Below are positions 44,015 to 52,335 of a DNA stretch of 64,000 bases, piece by piece. The notes beneath the pieces were generated by a model, which had not been told where the DNA came from, searched no databases, and saw nothing but the letters and a program-made list of their open reading frames with translations. The stretch is from positions 248,001 through 312,000 of the forward strand of contig NZ_QGGR01000010.1 in NCBI RefSeq assembly GCF_003148685.1. Direction: 5' to 3'. Origin of the DNA: Actinoplanes xinjiangensis. GTDB taxonomy: Bacteria > Actinomycetota > Actinomycetes > Mycobacteriales > Micromonosporaceae. Made by a program: the position numbers and the translations under genes. The first letter of the stretch is position 1, and each line of letters begins with the position of its first letter.

Positions 44015-44812
44015 TCACTTCGGCTCGTCTCCCTGAACGGGTGATGCCTGGTCGGGAGCGGAGGCGAAAGGCACCGGCGGAGGAGCCGGCCTGGAGAAGC
44101 GGGCCGGCGGTGACGCCGGAACCGCACTCCATGCCGACTCAACTCTGCCGATCGCCGCTTTCAGCGTGGGCAGGTAGCCGTCGACCTGACCATCGCGGTT
44201 CGGGTGCAGCACAGTCCGGTTCTGGATGCCCTCGATGCCGACCAGCCAGGGCGATGTCGAGCACAGGCCGTGTCCCGCGAAACGCTCGGCCACGTCCACG
44301 AAGGTGACCCCGGTCGATGCCGCCGCGACGCTCAACACGCGGTTCAGCCCGGTCACGGCGCGGACACCGTTGTCACGCAGGGACTTCGGCAGCCCGGCGC
44401 ACTCGGCGACGTCCTCGAAAGGCACCGGATAGCCGGTGATCGCGATCCTGGCCTTCGGGGCGGCCGCCTTGACCGACGTCAGCAGCTTCGCGAGGCGGCC
44501 GGGCAGCTCGGTCGTCAGGACCGCCTCGGTCTTCAGAAGCTTGGCGCCGCACGCCTCGGCCTGCCCGGGGTCGGCACAGACCGTCAGCACCGCCACGAGA
44601 TCGAGGTCGTTCGCACCCGCGGTGATGGTGACGAGATTCGTCCTGTCGCTGAGGTCACCGAGTTGCTTCTCCACGACGTCGGACGTCGTGGCGCCGCTGC
44701 ACGACTTCTGGAGCAGCTTCACCCTGTCCTCCGAGCCGCCGTCGTGGGCGGGAGTGAGCGGAACAGAGCGGTGATGAGACGTGTTTGACCTGGCCTCCGG
44801 CAGACGGGTCAT
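44015..44812 (-). pseudogene. 5'-truncated SGNH/GDSL hydrolase
   Basis: The frame (265 aa) carries blocks II-V of an SGNH hydrolase: SCSGATTSDV, block III AGANDLDL and block V VLHPNRDGQ with the catalytic His. Block I (GDSYSSG) with the serine nucleophile should lie about 40-60 residues upstream of CSGATT but is missing; the first 36 residues are unrelated and the divergent FAD gene begins within 15 bases. The gene has therefore lost its 5' part and should be inactive as an esterase. Confidence 0.72.
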
Positions 44813-44826
44813 CGGACGATCTCCCC

Positions 44827-46236
44827 ATGACTGAGATCCTCGTTCTTGGTGCGGGCCTCAACGGGCTGACAACCGCGATGCTGTTGGCCGAGGACGGCCA
44901 CCGCGTGACCGTCCTCGAGCGCGACGATGCTCCACCGCCGCCACGGACGGTGCTGCCGCACTGGGACCGCCCGGGTGTCAGCCAGTTTCAAGGTGCTCAC
45001 TTCATGCAGCCACGCTGGCACGCCGAGATGCGTACCGTGCTGCCGGAAGTTCTGGACGAACTGGTCTCCGCCGGTGGGCGCCCGACGAACACCCTCGATC
45101 TCGTGTTCCCGGCCGCGCGGTGCGAGCGGCGTCCGGACGACGGCCGCTTCGACACCATTGCTGCCCGGCGGCCGGTACTGGAAAGCGCCGTGGCCGCGGT
45201 AGCGGCGCGCACGCCACAGGTCACCATCCGCCGCGGTGTCCGTGCCACCGGCCTGGTCGTTGTCGGACGGCGGGTCGTCGGTGTTCGCGCCGACTCCGGG
45301 GGCCGGACCTTCAAGGTGATGGCTGACCTGGTCGTGGACTGCACCGGCCGGCGGTCACCCTTGCCGTCCTGGCTGGCCGACGACGATCTGGGCAAGCCGG
45401 AGGAGGAACGAGCCGACGCCGGATTCGTGTACTACGGCCGGCATTTCCACGGGGCACTGCCCTCCTCGGAGGTGCCCCTGACCCACCGGCACAACTCGAT
45501 CTCGATCCTCACCGTGCCGTGCGACAACGGCACCTGGGCGGTGGTGTTCGCCGTCAGCAGCCGGGACACCGCCCTGCGGGCGTTGCGTGATGTCGGCCCC
45601 TGGAATGCTCTGCTGGCCCGCTATCCGGCGGCCGCGCACTGGGCGGACGGAGATCCGATCACCGCCGTCGACGTGATGGGCGGGCTCAACGACCGCAGCC
45701 GGCGCTACGTCGTCGACGGCCGTCCGGTGGCGACCGGTGTCGTGGCGCTCGGTGATGCCGCGTACTTCACCAATCCGGCACTCGGGCGCGGTGCGTCGAT
45801 GGGCATTCTGCACGCGCAGGTGCTGCGCGACGTGATCCGGGAAACCGGGTTCGACGACCCTGAGAAACTGGTTCTGCAGTTCGACGAGCGTGGCAGCGCG
45901 GTGGTCGATCCGTGGTACCGCAACACCACCTGGATGAACGAGCATCGGCTCGCCGAGATCGACGCCGACATCGCGGGCCGTCTTTACCAGCCGGCCGATC
46001 CGAGATGGGATCTGGCGCGGAGCCTTTACGCGGACGGGCTCCTGGACCCGGACAGCGCCCGCGTCTATCTCACCGCGGCCGCCATGCTCGAGGCGGGCCC
46101 CGGCGACGAGGCTGTCCTGCGCCGGGTCCTCTCGAAGGGGACTGGTGGCCCACGATATCCGCTCCCCGGGCCGGACCGTGCCGAGCTGCTCGCCGTCCTG
46201 GACCTCGCGGCCGGGCAGGCCGGGAACGAGATCTGA
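44827..46236 (+). CDS. FAD-dependent oxidoreductase/monooxygenase
   Basis: The protein has 469 aa. The N-terminal FAD motif is ILVLGAGLNGLTTAMLLA, followed by the segment VLERD, and a later GDAAYFTNPALGRG is the second FAD motif typical of aromatic hydroxylase-like and halogenase-like enzymes. The substrate cannot be read from sequence. ATG 44827 opens it directly downstream of the truncated hydrolase on the other strand. Confidence 0.85.
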   Translation: MTEILVLGAGLNGLTTAMLLAEDGHRVTVLERDDAPPPPRTVLPHWDRPGVSQFQGAHFMQPRWHAEMRTVLPEVLDELVSAGGRPTNTLDLVFPAARCERRPDDGRFDTIAARRPVLESAVAAVAARTPQVTIRRGVRATGLVVVGRRVVGVRADSGGRTFKVMADLVVDCTGRRSPLPSWLADDDLGKPEEERADAGFVYYGRHFHGALPSSEVPLTHRHNSISILTVPCDNGTWAVVFAVSSRDTALRALRDVGPWNALLARYPAAAHWADGDPITAVDVMGGLNDRSRRYVVDGRPVATGVVALGDAAYFTNPALGRGASMGILHAQVLRDVIRETGFDDPEKLVLQFDERGSAVVDPWYRNTTWMNEHRLAEIDADIAGRLYQPADPRWDLARSLYADGLLDPDSARVYLTAAAMLEAGPGDEAVLRRVLSKGTGGPRYPLPGPDRAELLAVLDLAAGQAGNEI

Positions 46237-46335
46237 GCGGACCGGTCCAGAACCGGCGTGGTGTCTTCGCGGTGCCGGCACCCACCCTCACCGAACTGAT
46301 CACTACCGGCACCGGCAAGGGTGGAGCCGGTGGGC

Positions 46336-46836
46336 TCAGCCGAAGACGACGCGCCACCTCTGGTGGTCGGTGCCGTTGCAGTGCAGGAAGTAGGCCTCGC
46401 CCCCGTGGTTGCCGTCGATGCAGGATCGTCCGGTGAGCTCCAGGAATCTGCCGCTCAGGGTGATGTCGTCCCAGCTGGGTCCCGCGGGGCGGAAGGCGGA
46501 CCAGCACTCGCCCGTGGTCAGCTGGGGATTGCCGGCATCGTCGAGGTCGCCACTGAGGCATCTGCCGGTCGCCGCGTTCCGCAGACCGATCGGTGTGTCC
46601 ATGTGCTGGTCGCTATTGGAGTCGAAGTACCACTTCTGGTGAGGATTTCCCTTCTCGCAGGGCAGTGTGTACACGTCGCCGCGGTCGTTGCTGTCGAGGC
46701 AGCGACCCGTCGCGTGGTTCTGCAACTGCCCCTCGAAGGTGCTCGCCTGAGCGGGCGACGGGTACAGCAGCCCTCCGGTGAAGGCCATGCCGAGTACGGC
46801 CGCGAGGATGCCGGCGCGGGACAACGGGCGGTGCAT
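46336..46836 (-). CDS. Secreted ricin-type beta-trefoil lectin
   Basis: The protein has 166 aa: a signal peptide (about 31 residues, ending in PAQA) and a ricin B lectin domain with HQKWYF and HQRWRV copies of the QxW motif and several LDSND/IDGNHGG-type repeats. It probably binds galactose-, xylan- or chitin-like sugars outside the cell. It lies 72 bases downstream of the ABC permease on the same strand, at the end of the transporter block. Confidence 0.88.
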   Translation of the reverse strand: MHRPLSRAGILAAVLGMAFTGGLLYPSPAQASTFEGQLQNHATGRCLDSNDRGDVYTLPCEKGNPHQKWYFDSNSDQHMDTPIGLRNAATGRCLSGDLDDAGNPQLTTGECWSAFRPAGPSWDDITLSGRFLELTGRSCIDGNHGGEAYFLHCNGTDHQRWRVVFG

Positions 46837-46908
46837 GATGGTCCTCTCTGATGGTGGAGCCGGAACGCGATGGACGTGCCGCCGGTTCGCCCGGCGAGAT
46901 GCCCTCTG

Positions 46909-48078
46909 TCAGGTGGCGAGTGCCTCGGTGGGAGGCATCGTGGCGGCACGAGCGGCCGGATACCATCCCGCGACAGCTCCGACCACCACGGTGGCCGCCA
47001 AGCCGCCGGCCACTGTCCACAGCGGTAGAACCGGGGGCCAGCCGCGGTACCAGGCGTATCCGCCGGTCACCATGGCTCCGGTCAGCATTCCGCCGGTGCC
47101 GCCGAGTGCCGCCAGTAGCAGGGACTCGGCCAGGAACTGGGTCCGGATCTGCCCTCTGGTGGCTCCGAGTGCTCGGCGGAGCCCGATCTCACGTCGGCGT
47201 TCCAGCACGGAGATGACCATGGTGTTCGCGATGCCCACCCCGCCGACCAGCAAGGCCACCGCGGCGAGGCCCAGAAGGAGGCCGCTGAAGGCCTCATCGG
47301 TACGCCGGGCCGCGGCCAACGCGTCCGATGGCCTGGAGACGCGTACCTCGAGCGGAGCCTCCGGGTTGATGGTGGCGGCCAGCAACGCGCGTACCTTCTC
47401 GACGTCTCGTTTCTCGGAGCGGGTGTAGATGGTCGTCGGCGAGCCGTCGAAGTCGAGCAGCCGCTTGGCCGTCTCCCATCCGGTGAGGGCCGATGCGTCG
47501 AGTTCTGGGGCAAGCGGGACCGGATGCAGGATCCCCACCACGGTGAACCATCGGCCGGCCGACCAGACGCTCGGGCCGGGCCGGTCGATACCCAGCCGGT
47601 CGGCGGCAAGCGAGCCGAGCACCAGTACCGGACCGTCGGGTGCATTGTCGAGCCAGCGGCCACGTGCGAGCCGGGCGCCGACGGTACCGAGCAGGTCGGG
47701 CCGGGCAGCCTGAACCTGCAGGCTGCCCGACTCACCCACGGGGATGTGCTCGTTGCGGTAGACCTTCTCGTCGAGCCGGCCCGTTGCGGAGACCGATTGC
47801 ACCGACGGAATGCGGGCCACCATGGACGATGCTTCGGGGCGCAGCTTCGCTTTCGTACCGTCGAGCTTGTCGCCTGGTTGGGTGATCAGCAGGTTGGTGC
47901 CCAGCGCGTCCAAGTCCCGGGTGACCGCCGCCTTGCTCGACGCGGAGATGGCCACTACCGCCACCATGGCGGCGACGCCGATCGCGATGCCGAGGGCCGA
48001 CAGGGCGATGCGCAGTGGACGGCTGCGGAGGCCCGCGCCGCCCACGCGGACGGTGTCGGCGATCGAGAGCCGGCTCAT
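46909..48078 (-). CDS. MacB/FtsX-type ABC permease
   Basis: The protein has 389 aa: an N-terminal membrane segment (IALSALGIAIGVAAMVAVVAI), an extracellular domain (residues about 45-255) and three C-terminal segments, with the family motif VGGVGIANTMVISVLERRR. It exports or extracts a substrate using mechanical power from the ATPase. It overlaps the ATPase gene by ATGA. Confidence 0.9.
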   Translation of the reverse strand: MSRLSIADTVRVGGAGLRSRPLRIALSALGIAIGVAAMVAVVAISASSKAAVTRDLDALGTNLLITQPGDKLDGTKAKLRPEASSMVARIPSVQSVSATGRLDEKVYRNEHIPVGESGSLQVQAARPDLLGTVGARLARGRWLDNAPDGPVLVLGSLAADRLGIDRPGPSVWSAGRWFTVVGILHPVPLAPELDASALTGWETAKRLLDFDGSPTTIYTRSEKRDVEKVRALLAATINPEAPLEVRVSRPSDALAAARRTDEAFSGLLLGLAAVALLVGGVGIANTMVISVLERRREIGLRRALGATRGQIRTQFLAESLLLAALGGTGGMLTGAMVTGGYAWYRGWPPVLPLWTVAGGLAATVVVGAVAGWYPAARAATMPPTEALAT

Positions 48079-48731
48079 CGCTCGGACAATCGGCCGTCGC
48101 GCAGTCGCACCCGTCGTGGCAGCCCGGAAGCGATCTCCTGGTCGTGGGTGATGATGATGATCGTCGTTCCGGCCGCATGGAGGTCGTGCAGAATGCCCAT
48201 GACGGTCTGGCCGGCGGCCGAGTCGAGATTGCCGGTGGGTTCGTCGGCGAGTAATACCGGCGGGTCGCCGATCAGGGCCCTGGCCACCGCGACTCTCTGC
48301 TGCTCACCACCGGAGAGCTGGTGGGGCCGGTGGTGAGCGCGGTGTTCGAGCCCGACTCGAACCAGCGCCTGGACGGCCAGGCGACGTCGGTCCCGCCGTC
48401 GCACACCGCAATACAGCAGTCCGTCCGCCACGTTGTCGAGCGCGGACACGCCTGGTGCGAGGTGGAACTGTTGAAAGACGAAGCCGAGGGTGCGCGCTCG
48501 CAGGTGGGCCAGGCCGCGGTCGGAGAGCTGTGACAGGTCCTGGCCGTCGATCCGGACGCAGCCGTCGGACGGGCGATCGAGGGCACCGAGCAGGTGCAGC
48601 ATCGTTGATTTCCCTGAGCCGGACGGGCCGATGATGCCCACCATCTCGCCGGCCGTCACCGACAGGGACACGTCGTGCAAGGCGTGGACGCCGCCGGTGT
48701 AGACCTTGTGCACGTGGGTCATGGAGATCAC
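48075..48731 (-). CDS. ABC transporter ATP-binding protein (MacB-like)
   Basis: The protein has 218 aa with Walker A GPSGSGKST, signature LSGGEQQRVAVARAL, Walker B PVLLADEPTGNLD and H-loop IITHDQE. It starts at GTG 48731, which overlaps the adaptor stop, and its own stop overlaps the permease. It pairs with that permease and the adaptor. Confidence 0.93.
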   Translation of the reverse strand: MISMTHVHKVYTGGVHALHDVSLSVTAGEMVGIIGPSGSGKSTMLHLLGALDRPSDGCVRIDGQDLSQLSDRGLAHLRARTLGFVFQQFHLAPGVSALDNVADGLLYCGVRRRDRRRLAVQALVRVGLEHRAHHRPHQLSGGEQQRVAVARALIGDPPVLLADEPTGNLDSAAGQTVMGILHDLHAAGTTIIIITHDQEIASGLPRRVRLRDGRLSER

Positions 48732-49768
48732 TGGGGCATCACCACCTGCAGACCGGCCGTGACGCCGTCACCACTGACCTCGACCTTCCCCCCGGCGAAC
48801 ATGCCGAGTTTCACCGGGAGATAGCGCGTCCCACCCGGGCCGTCGAGCTGCAGGCCGTAGCCACCTTCCGGCAGGGCGAGCAGCGCGGCGACGGGTACCG
48901 CCAGCACGTCCTTGCGTTCCTCACTCACGTAACCGACCTCCACCGGCGTGTCGCGTAGCCCGCCGGCCGTTTTGCGATCGTCGATGCGGATGGTGACGGG
49001 AATGGTGGGCTCGCCGCCGTCCGTACCGGGACTGATCTTGGCGCCGACGCTGGTCACGGTGCCCTTCGTGTCCTTACCGGTGGGCAGGGAGACCGTGACC
49101 TTCGTGCCGGTCCGGGCCCAGCCGGCCTTGCCGACCTCCGCTTTGACGGTCACCACCGACTGCGTGCCGGTCCAGGTGTAGATCGGGCCGGTGCCGGGAT
49201 CCCCGACCCGGGCGCGCACCTCGCTGATCCGCACGTCGCCCTTGGCGATGACGACCCAGGAGGAGTCCACCCGGCCCGTCTCGGGGCGGCCGAGGTCGTG
49301 CTGCCAGCGCCGCACCGCGTCCGCGGTGGCGGAGGTGAACTCATCGTCGGCGGTGAAACCCGCATAGCCGAGGGCGGAGAGGTTTCTCTCCAGCTGTTTC
49401 ACGTCCGGGCCGGTCAGGCCCGGGGCGAGTGCCCGGTAGACCGGCATCGCGCCATGCAGGAGGACAACGCGTTCGTTGTCGACTCGCAGCAGGGTTCCGC
49501 CCCGCTTGATGATGGTGTCGGCTCCGGCGAGCCAGGTGATGGTGCCGGGCGTCTTCCCGTCGAGGGGGTTCTCCGTGCCATAGCCGAGCCGGCCTTCGAC
49601 GGTGACCACCTGAGCGATGCTTTCCCGTTTGATGACGGTGGTCGGGTGGGGCGTCGGTGGGGGTGGTTGATCATGGGGCCGGGGAGCCCACTGGTTGACC
49701 CCCAGCGCGACGCCGGCAGCGACGGTGACAGCCGCGCCACTCACTGTCACCCTGGTACGCCATGTCAC
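48728..49768 (-). CDS. HlyD-like adaptor with peptidoglycan-binding domain
   Basis: The protein has 346 aa. An N-terminal anchor (VSGAAVTVAAGVALGVNQW) is followed by lipoyl/barrel parts and a PG_binding_1 domain (LAPGLTGPDVKQLERNLSALGY, residues about 115-160). The C-terminal part resembles the membrane-fusion beta-barrel (VPVAALLALPEGGYGLQL). It starts with a GTG that overlaps the lipoprotein stop and is a paralogue of the adaptor at 28342-29373. Confidence 0.85.
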   Translation of the reverse strand: MTWRTRVTVSGAAVTVAAGVALGVNQWAPRPHDQPPPPTPHPTTVIKRESIAQVVTVEGRLGYGTENPLDGKTPGTITWLAGADTIIKRGGTLLRVDNERVVLLHGAMPVYRALAPGLTGPDVKQLERNLSALGYAGFTADDEFTSATADAVRRWQHDLGRPETGRVDSSWVVIAKGDVRISEVRARVGDPGTGPIYTWTGTQSVVTVKAEVGKAGWARTGTKVTVSLPTGKDTKGTVTSVGAKISPGTDGGEPTIPVTIRIDDRKTAGGLRDTPVEVGYVSEERKDVLAVPVAALLALPEGGYGLQLDGPGGTRYLPVKLGMFAGGKVEVSGDGVTAGLQVVMPQ

Positions 49769-50292
49769 TTCGCCGACCCGATGACCGGCGGTACCGCGGC
49801 GCCGTCGGGCAACTTGCACTTCTCCATGATCTTGCCCATGTTCTCATCGACGGTCAGGCCCTTGCCGGGCGAGTTCAGGCGTCCGGTCTCCGGGTCCGGG
49901 TCGGGGAAGTCCGGTGCACCGTTCTCCCGCATGCATTTCGCGAAGGCACGCAATTGCTCGGTGTACTCGGGATCGGGCTTGTCGGCCTTTCCGCCGTTCG
50001 GCATGTACTGCCGGCACTTCTCCAGGGCGGCCGCCATCTTCTTCGCCGACGCGCTGCCCTCCTCCCCGGGGCCTTGGGCGGGGAGGAGGACCGGCGAACC
50101 GGGCGCCGGATCAGGAATGTCGACCCCTTCATCGCGCATGCATTTGGCGAATGTGACGCCTTCGTCGGCCCCGCCTTGGGAAGAGCCGGCGTTCGGCGGC
50201 ACGGTGGCCTCCTTGTCGGCGCAGGCTGCGACACTGCCGGCCGTCAAAGCAAGCATGAATGCCAAGCCAGAGAATCGGAGTGCAGGAGACAT
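49765..50292 (-). CDS. Lipoprotein with two FAKCMR repeats
   Basis: The protein has 175 aa with a lipobox ending in VAAC. The mature part has a twofold repeat: FAKCMRDEGVDIPDP...ALEKCR and FAKCMRENGAPDFPDP...IMEKCK, giving four cysteines that could form two disulfides. It begins an operon of lipoprotein, adaptor, ATPase and permease and lies divergently from the two-component system. The role is unknown. Confidence 0.8.
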   Translation of the reverse strand: MSPALRFSGLAFMLALTAGSVAACADKEATVPPNAGSSQGGADEGVTFAKCMRDEGVDIPDPAPGSPVLLPAQGPGEEGSASAKKMAAALEKCRQYMPNGGKADKPDPEYTEQLRAFAKCMRENGAPDFPDPDPETGRLNSPGKGLTVDENMGKIMEKCKLPDGAAVPPVIGSAK

Positions 50293-50337
50293 GGGTCGTC
50301 CTTTCTGGTCGATGCCGGAAACAGAACCAGAAAGACA

Positions 50338-50377
50338 GTTAAGTGAGAGTTAACGAAACTGCTAACGTTCTTTTAAC
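50338..50377. promoter_or_regulatory. Four TAA-core repeats at about 11-base spacing
   Basis: GTTAAG (50338), GTTAAC (50349), GCTAAC (50361) and TTTAAC (50372) follow each other at 11, 12 and 11 bases, the helical spacing of OmpR/PhoB-type direct repeats. They lie between the divergent lipoprotein operon and the response regulator gene, so they may regulate both. Confidence 0.6.
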
Positions 50378-50401
50378 AGGCTGGCCGGTCATAATGTCCG
50401 G

Positions 50402-51058
50402 GTGCGGATACTTGTGGTCGAGGACGAGGTTCAACTGGCGGACGCGATCGCTGAAGGCCTTCGATTGCAGTCGCTCGCCGTCGACGTCGTCTACGACGGC
50501 GAGGCCGCCCTGGAGCGGCTCGTCGTCAACCAGTACGACGTCTGCGTGCTCGACCGGGACATTCCTCGCGTGCATGGCGACAAGGTCTGCGAGCACATAG
50601 TCGCGACCCCGGGGGATGTACGCGTTCTGATGCTGACCGCGGCCGGCTCGGTCATCGATCGGGTGGGTGGGCTCTCCCTCGGTGCCGACGACTACCTCAC
50701 CAAGCCGTTCGCCTTCGCCGAGCTGGTCGCGCGGGTGCGTGCCCTGGGGCGACGTTCCCGGCCCGCGGCGCCGCCGGTGCTCGAGCGTGCCGGAATCCAG
50801 CTGGACACCACCCGGTATGAAGTGGTTCGTGATGGTCGCCGGATCTCGCTGTCCCGCAAGGAGTTCGCCGTGCTCGAGGAGCTGCTGCGGGCCGAGGGGG
50901 CGCCGGTGACGACAGAACAGCTGCTGGAACGTGCCTGGGACGAGAACATCGACCCGTTCACCGGCGTGGTCCGGGTAACGGTGCTCAATCTACGCCGTAA
51001 ACTGGGCGACCCGATGGTCATCGAAACCGTCACCGGGCTGGGATACCAGATCCGATGA
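50402..51058 (+). CDS. OmpR/PhoB-type response regulator
   Basis: The protein has 218 aa: a receiver domain with Asp8-Glu9 acidic pair region, phospho-acceptor Asp51 (CVLDRDIP), the conserved threonine and lysine (DDYLTKPF), and a winged-helix DNA-binding domain from residue about 125 (GVVRVTVLNLRRKLG). GTG 50402 starts it. It overlaps the kinase gene by ATGA and is divergent from the lipoprotein-ABC operon, which is its likely target. Confidence 0.93.
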   Translation: MRILVVEDEVQLADAIAEGLRLQSLAVDVVYDGEAALERLVVNQYDVCVLDRDIPRVHGDKVCEHIVATPGDVRVLMLTAAGSVIDRVGGLSLGADDYLTKPFAFAELVARVRALGRRSRPAAPPVLERAGIQLDTTRYEVVRDGRRISLSRKEFAVLEELLRAEGAPVTTEQLLERAWDENIDPFTGVVRVTVLNLRRKLGDPMVIETVTGLGYQIR

Positions 51059-52317
51059 ACCGACGGCGCCGAACGGTACGGGCCAAATTGACAGCCCTGT
51101 ACGGCCTACTCTTTCTCCTCATCGGCGCTGTCCTGCTGGGCATCACCGCCATTCTGCTCAACGAACGGCTGAACGACCAGGCGATCAACACCGGAATCGT
51201 TTATTCGGCACCCGCCACACAAGCCATCGCGCCCGATGACGGAACGGCTGTACGGGGAACGCCCGATCCTTTTCCGGACGCTGCTGAACGCCTTCAGTTC
51301 GCCGAGAAACTACAGGCCGACTTCCGGGAACGCACCATGGCCTCGCTGCTGCAGCAGGGCACGCTGGCCCTTTCGGCCGTCGGTGTCGTCGGAGTCTGGC
51401 TGGCCTGGGGCGTGGCCGGGCGCACCTTGCGGCCGCTTCAACAGATCACCACTACCGCCCAGCGAGTGGCGCACGGCAATCTGCACGAGCGGATCGGGCT
51501 CGACGGCCCCCACGATGAGCTGCGTGATCTGGCCGACACGTTCGACGACATGCTCAGCCGGCTGGACGCCGCGTTCCACTCGCAGAAGCGGTTCGTGGCG
51601 AACGCCTCCCACGAGCTGCGCACACCCCTGTCGATCAACCGGACACTCATCGAGGTCGCGCTCAGCCACCCCGACGTCCCCGATCAGACCGTACGTCTCG
51701 GGACTCAACTGCTCGACGTCAACAATCGCCACGAGCGGCTCATCGAAGGTCTGTTGCTGCTGGCCACCTCCGAGCATGAGATCGCCGACCCGACGATCGT
51801 GCGGCTCGACCAGGTGACGCAGCGGCTGATCACCGCCGGCCGCCCGGCGGCCGGGAGCGCCGGCGTCGAAATCCGGCCCGTCATCGAACCGGCACGGGTC
51901 ATCGGTGATGCCGTACTGCTGGAACGGCTGATACAGAACCTGCTCACCAACGCCGTCAACTACAACATCGCTTGCGGTGTGGTCGGCATCCGATGCGAAG
52001 AGCTCGACGGCACCGTTGCGCTCACCATCTGGAACACCGGCCCGCTCATCGACGACCACGAGATCGACGGCTTGTACGAGCCCTTCCGCAGGCTCACCGA
52101 CAGGATCGACTCCGTCCGGGGCAGCGGCCTGGGACTGTCCATCGTCAGATCCATCGCCGCCGCACACCACGCTCGCATCACCACCACCGCGCGCCGCGAC
52201 GGTGGCCTGGAGACCACGGTGCGGTTCCCACCGGCCGATGCGACGGCCGGGCTGACGATGGGGTCCCGTACCCGGCGCCGTGGTGGTGTCGACGCGGAAG
52301 GCGAGCGGCCGACATGA
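51055..52317 (+). CDS. Sensor histidine kinase
   Basis: The protein has 420 aa with two membrane segments (about 13-35 and 95-118), a short extracellular loop, a HAMP domain, a HisKA with FVANASHELRTPLSINRT carrying the phospho-accepting His, and a HATPase domain with N box (NLLTNAVNYN) and G box (GSGLGLSIV). The sensor loop of about 60 residues has no recognised ligand domain. It pairs with the regulator just upstream. Confidence 0.93.
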   Translation: MNRRRRTVRAKLTALYGLLFLLIGAVLLGITAILLNERLNDQAINTGIVYSAPATQAIAPDDGTAVRGTPDPFPDAAERLQFAEKLQADFRERTMASLLQQGTLALSAVGVVGVWLAWGVAGRTLRPLQQITTTAQRVAHGNLHERIGLDGPHDELRDLADTFDDMLSRLDAAFHSQKRFVANASHELRTPLSINRTLIEVALSHPDVPDQTVRLGTQLLDVNNRHERLIEGLLLLATSEHEIADPTIVRLDQVTQRLITAGRPAAGSAGVEIRPVIEPARVIGDAVLLERLIQNLLTNAVNYNIACGVVGIRCEELDGTVALTIWNTGPLIDDHEIDGLYEPFRRLTDRIDSVRGSGLGLSIVRSIAAAHHARITTTARRDGGLETTVRFPPADATAGLTMGSRTRRRGGVDAEGERPT

Positions 52318-52335
52318 TCCCTTCGCGGGTCCCGC

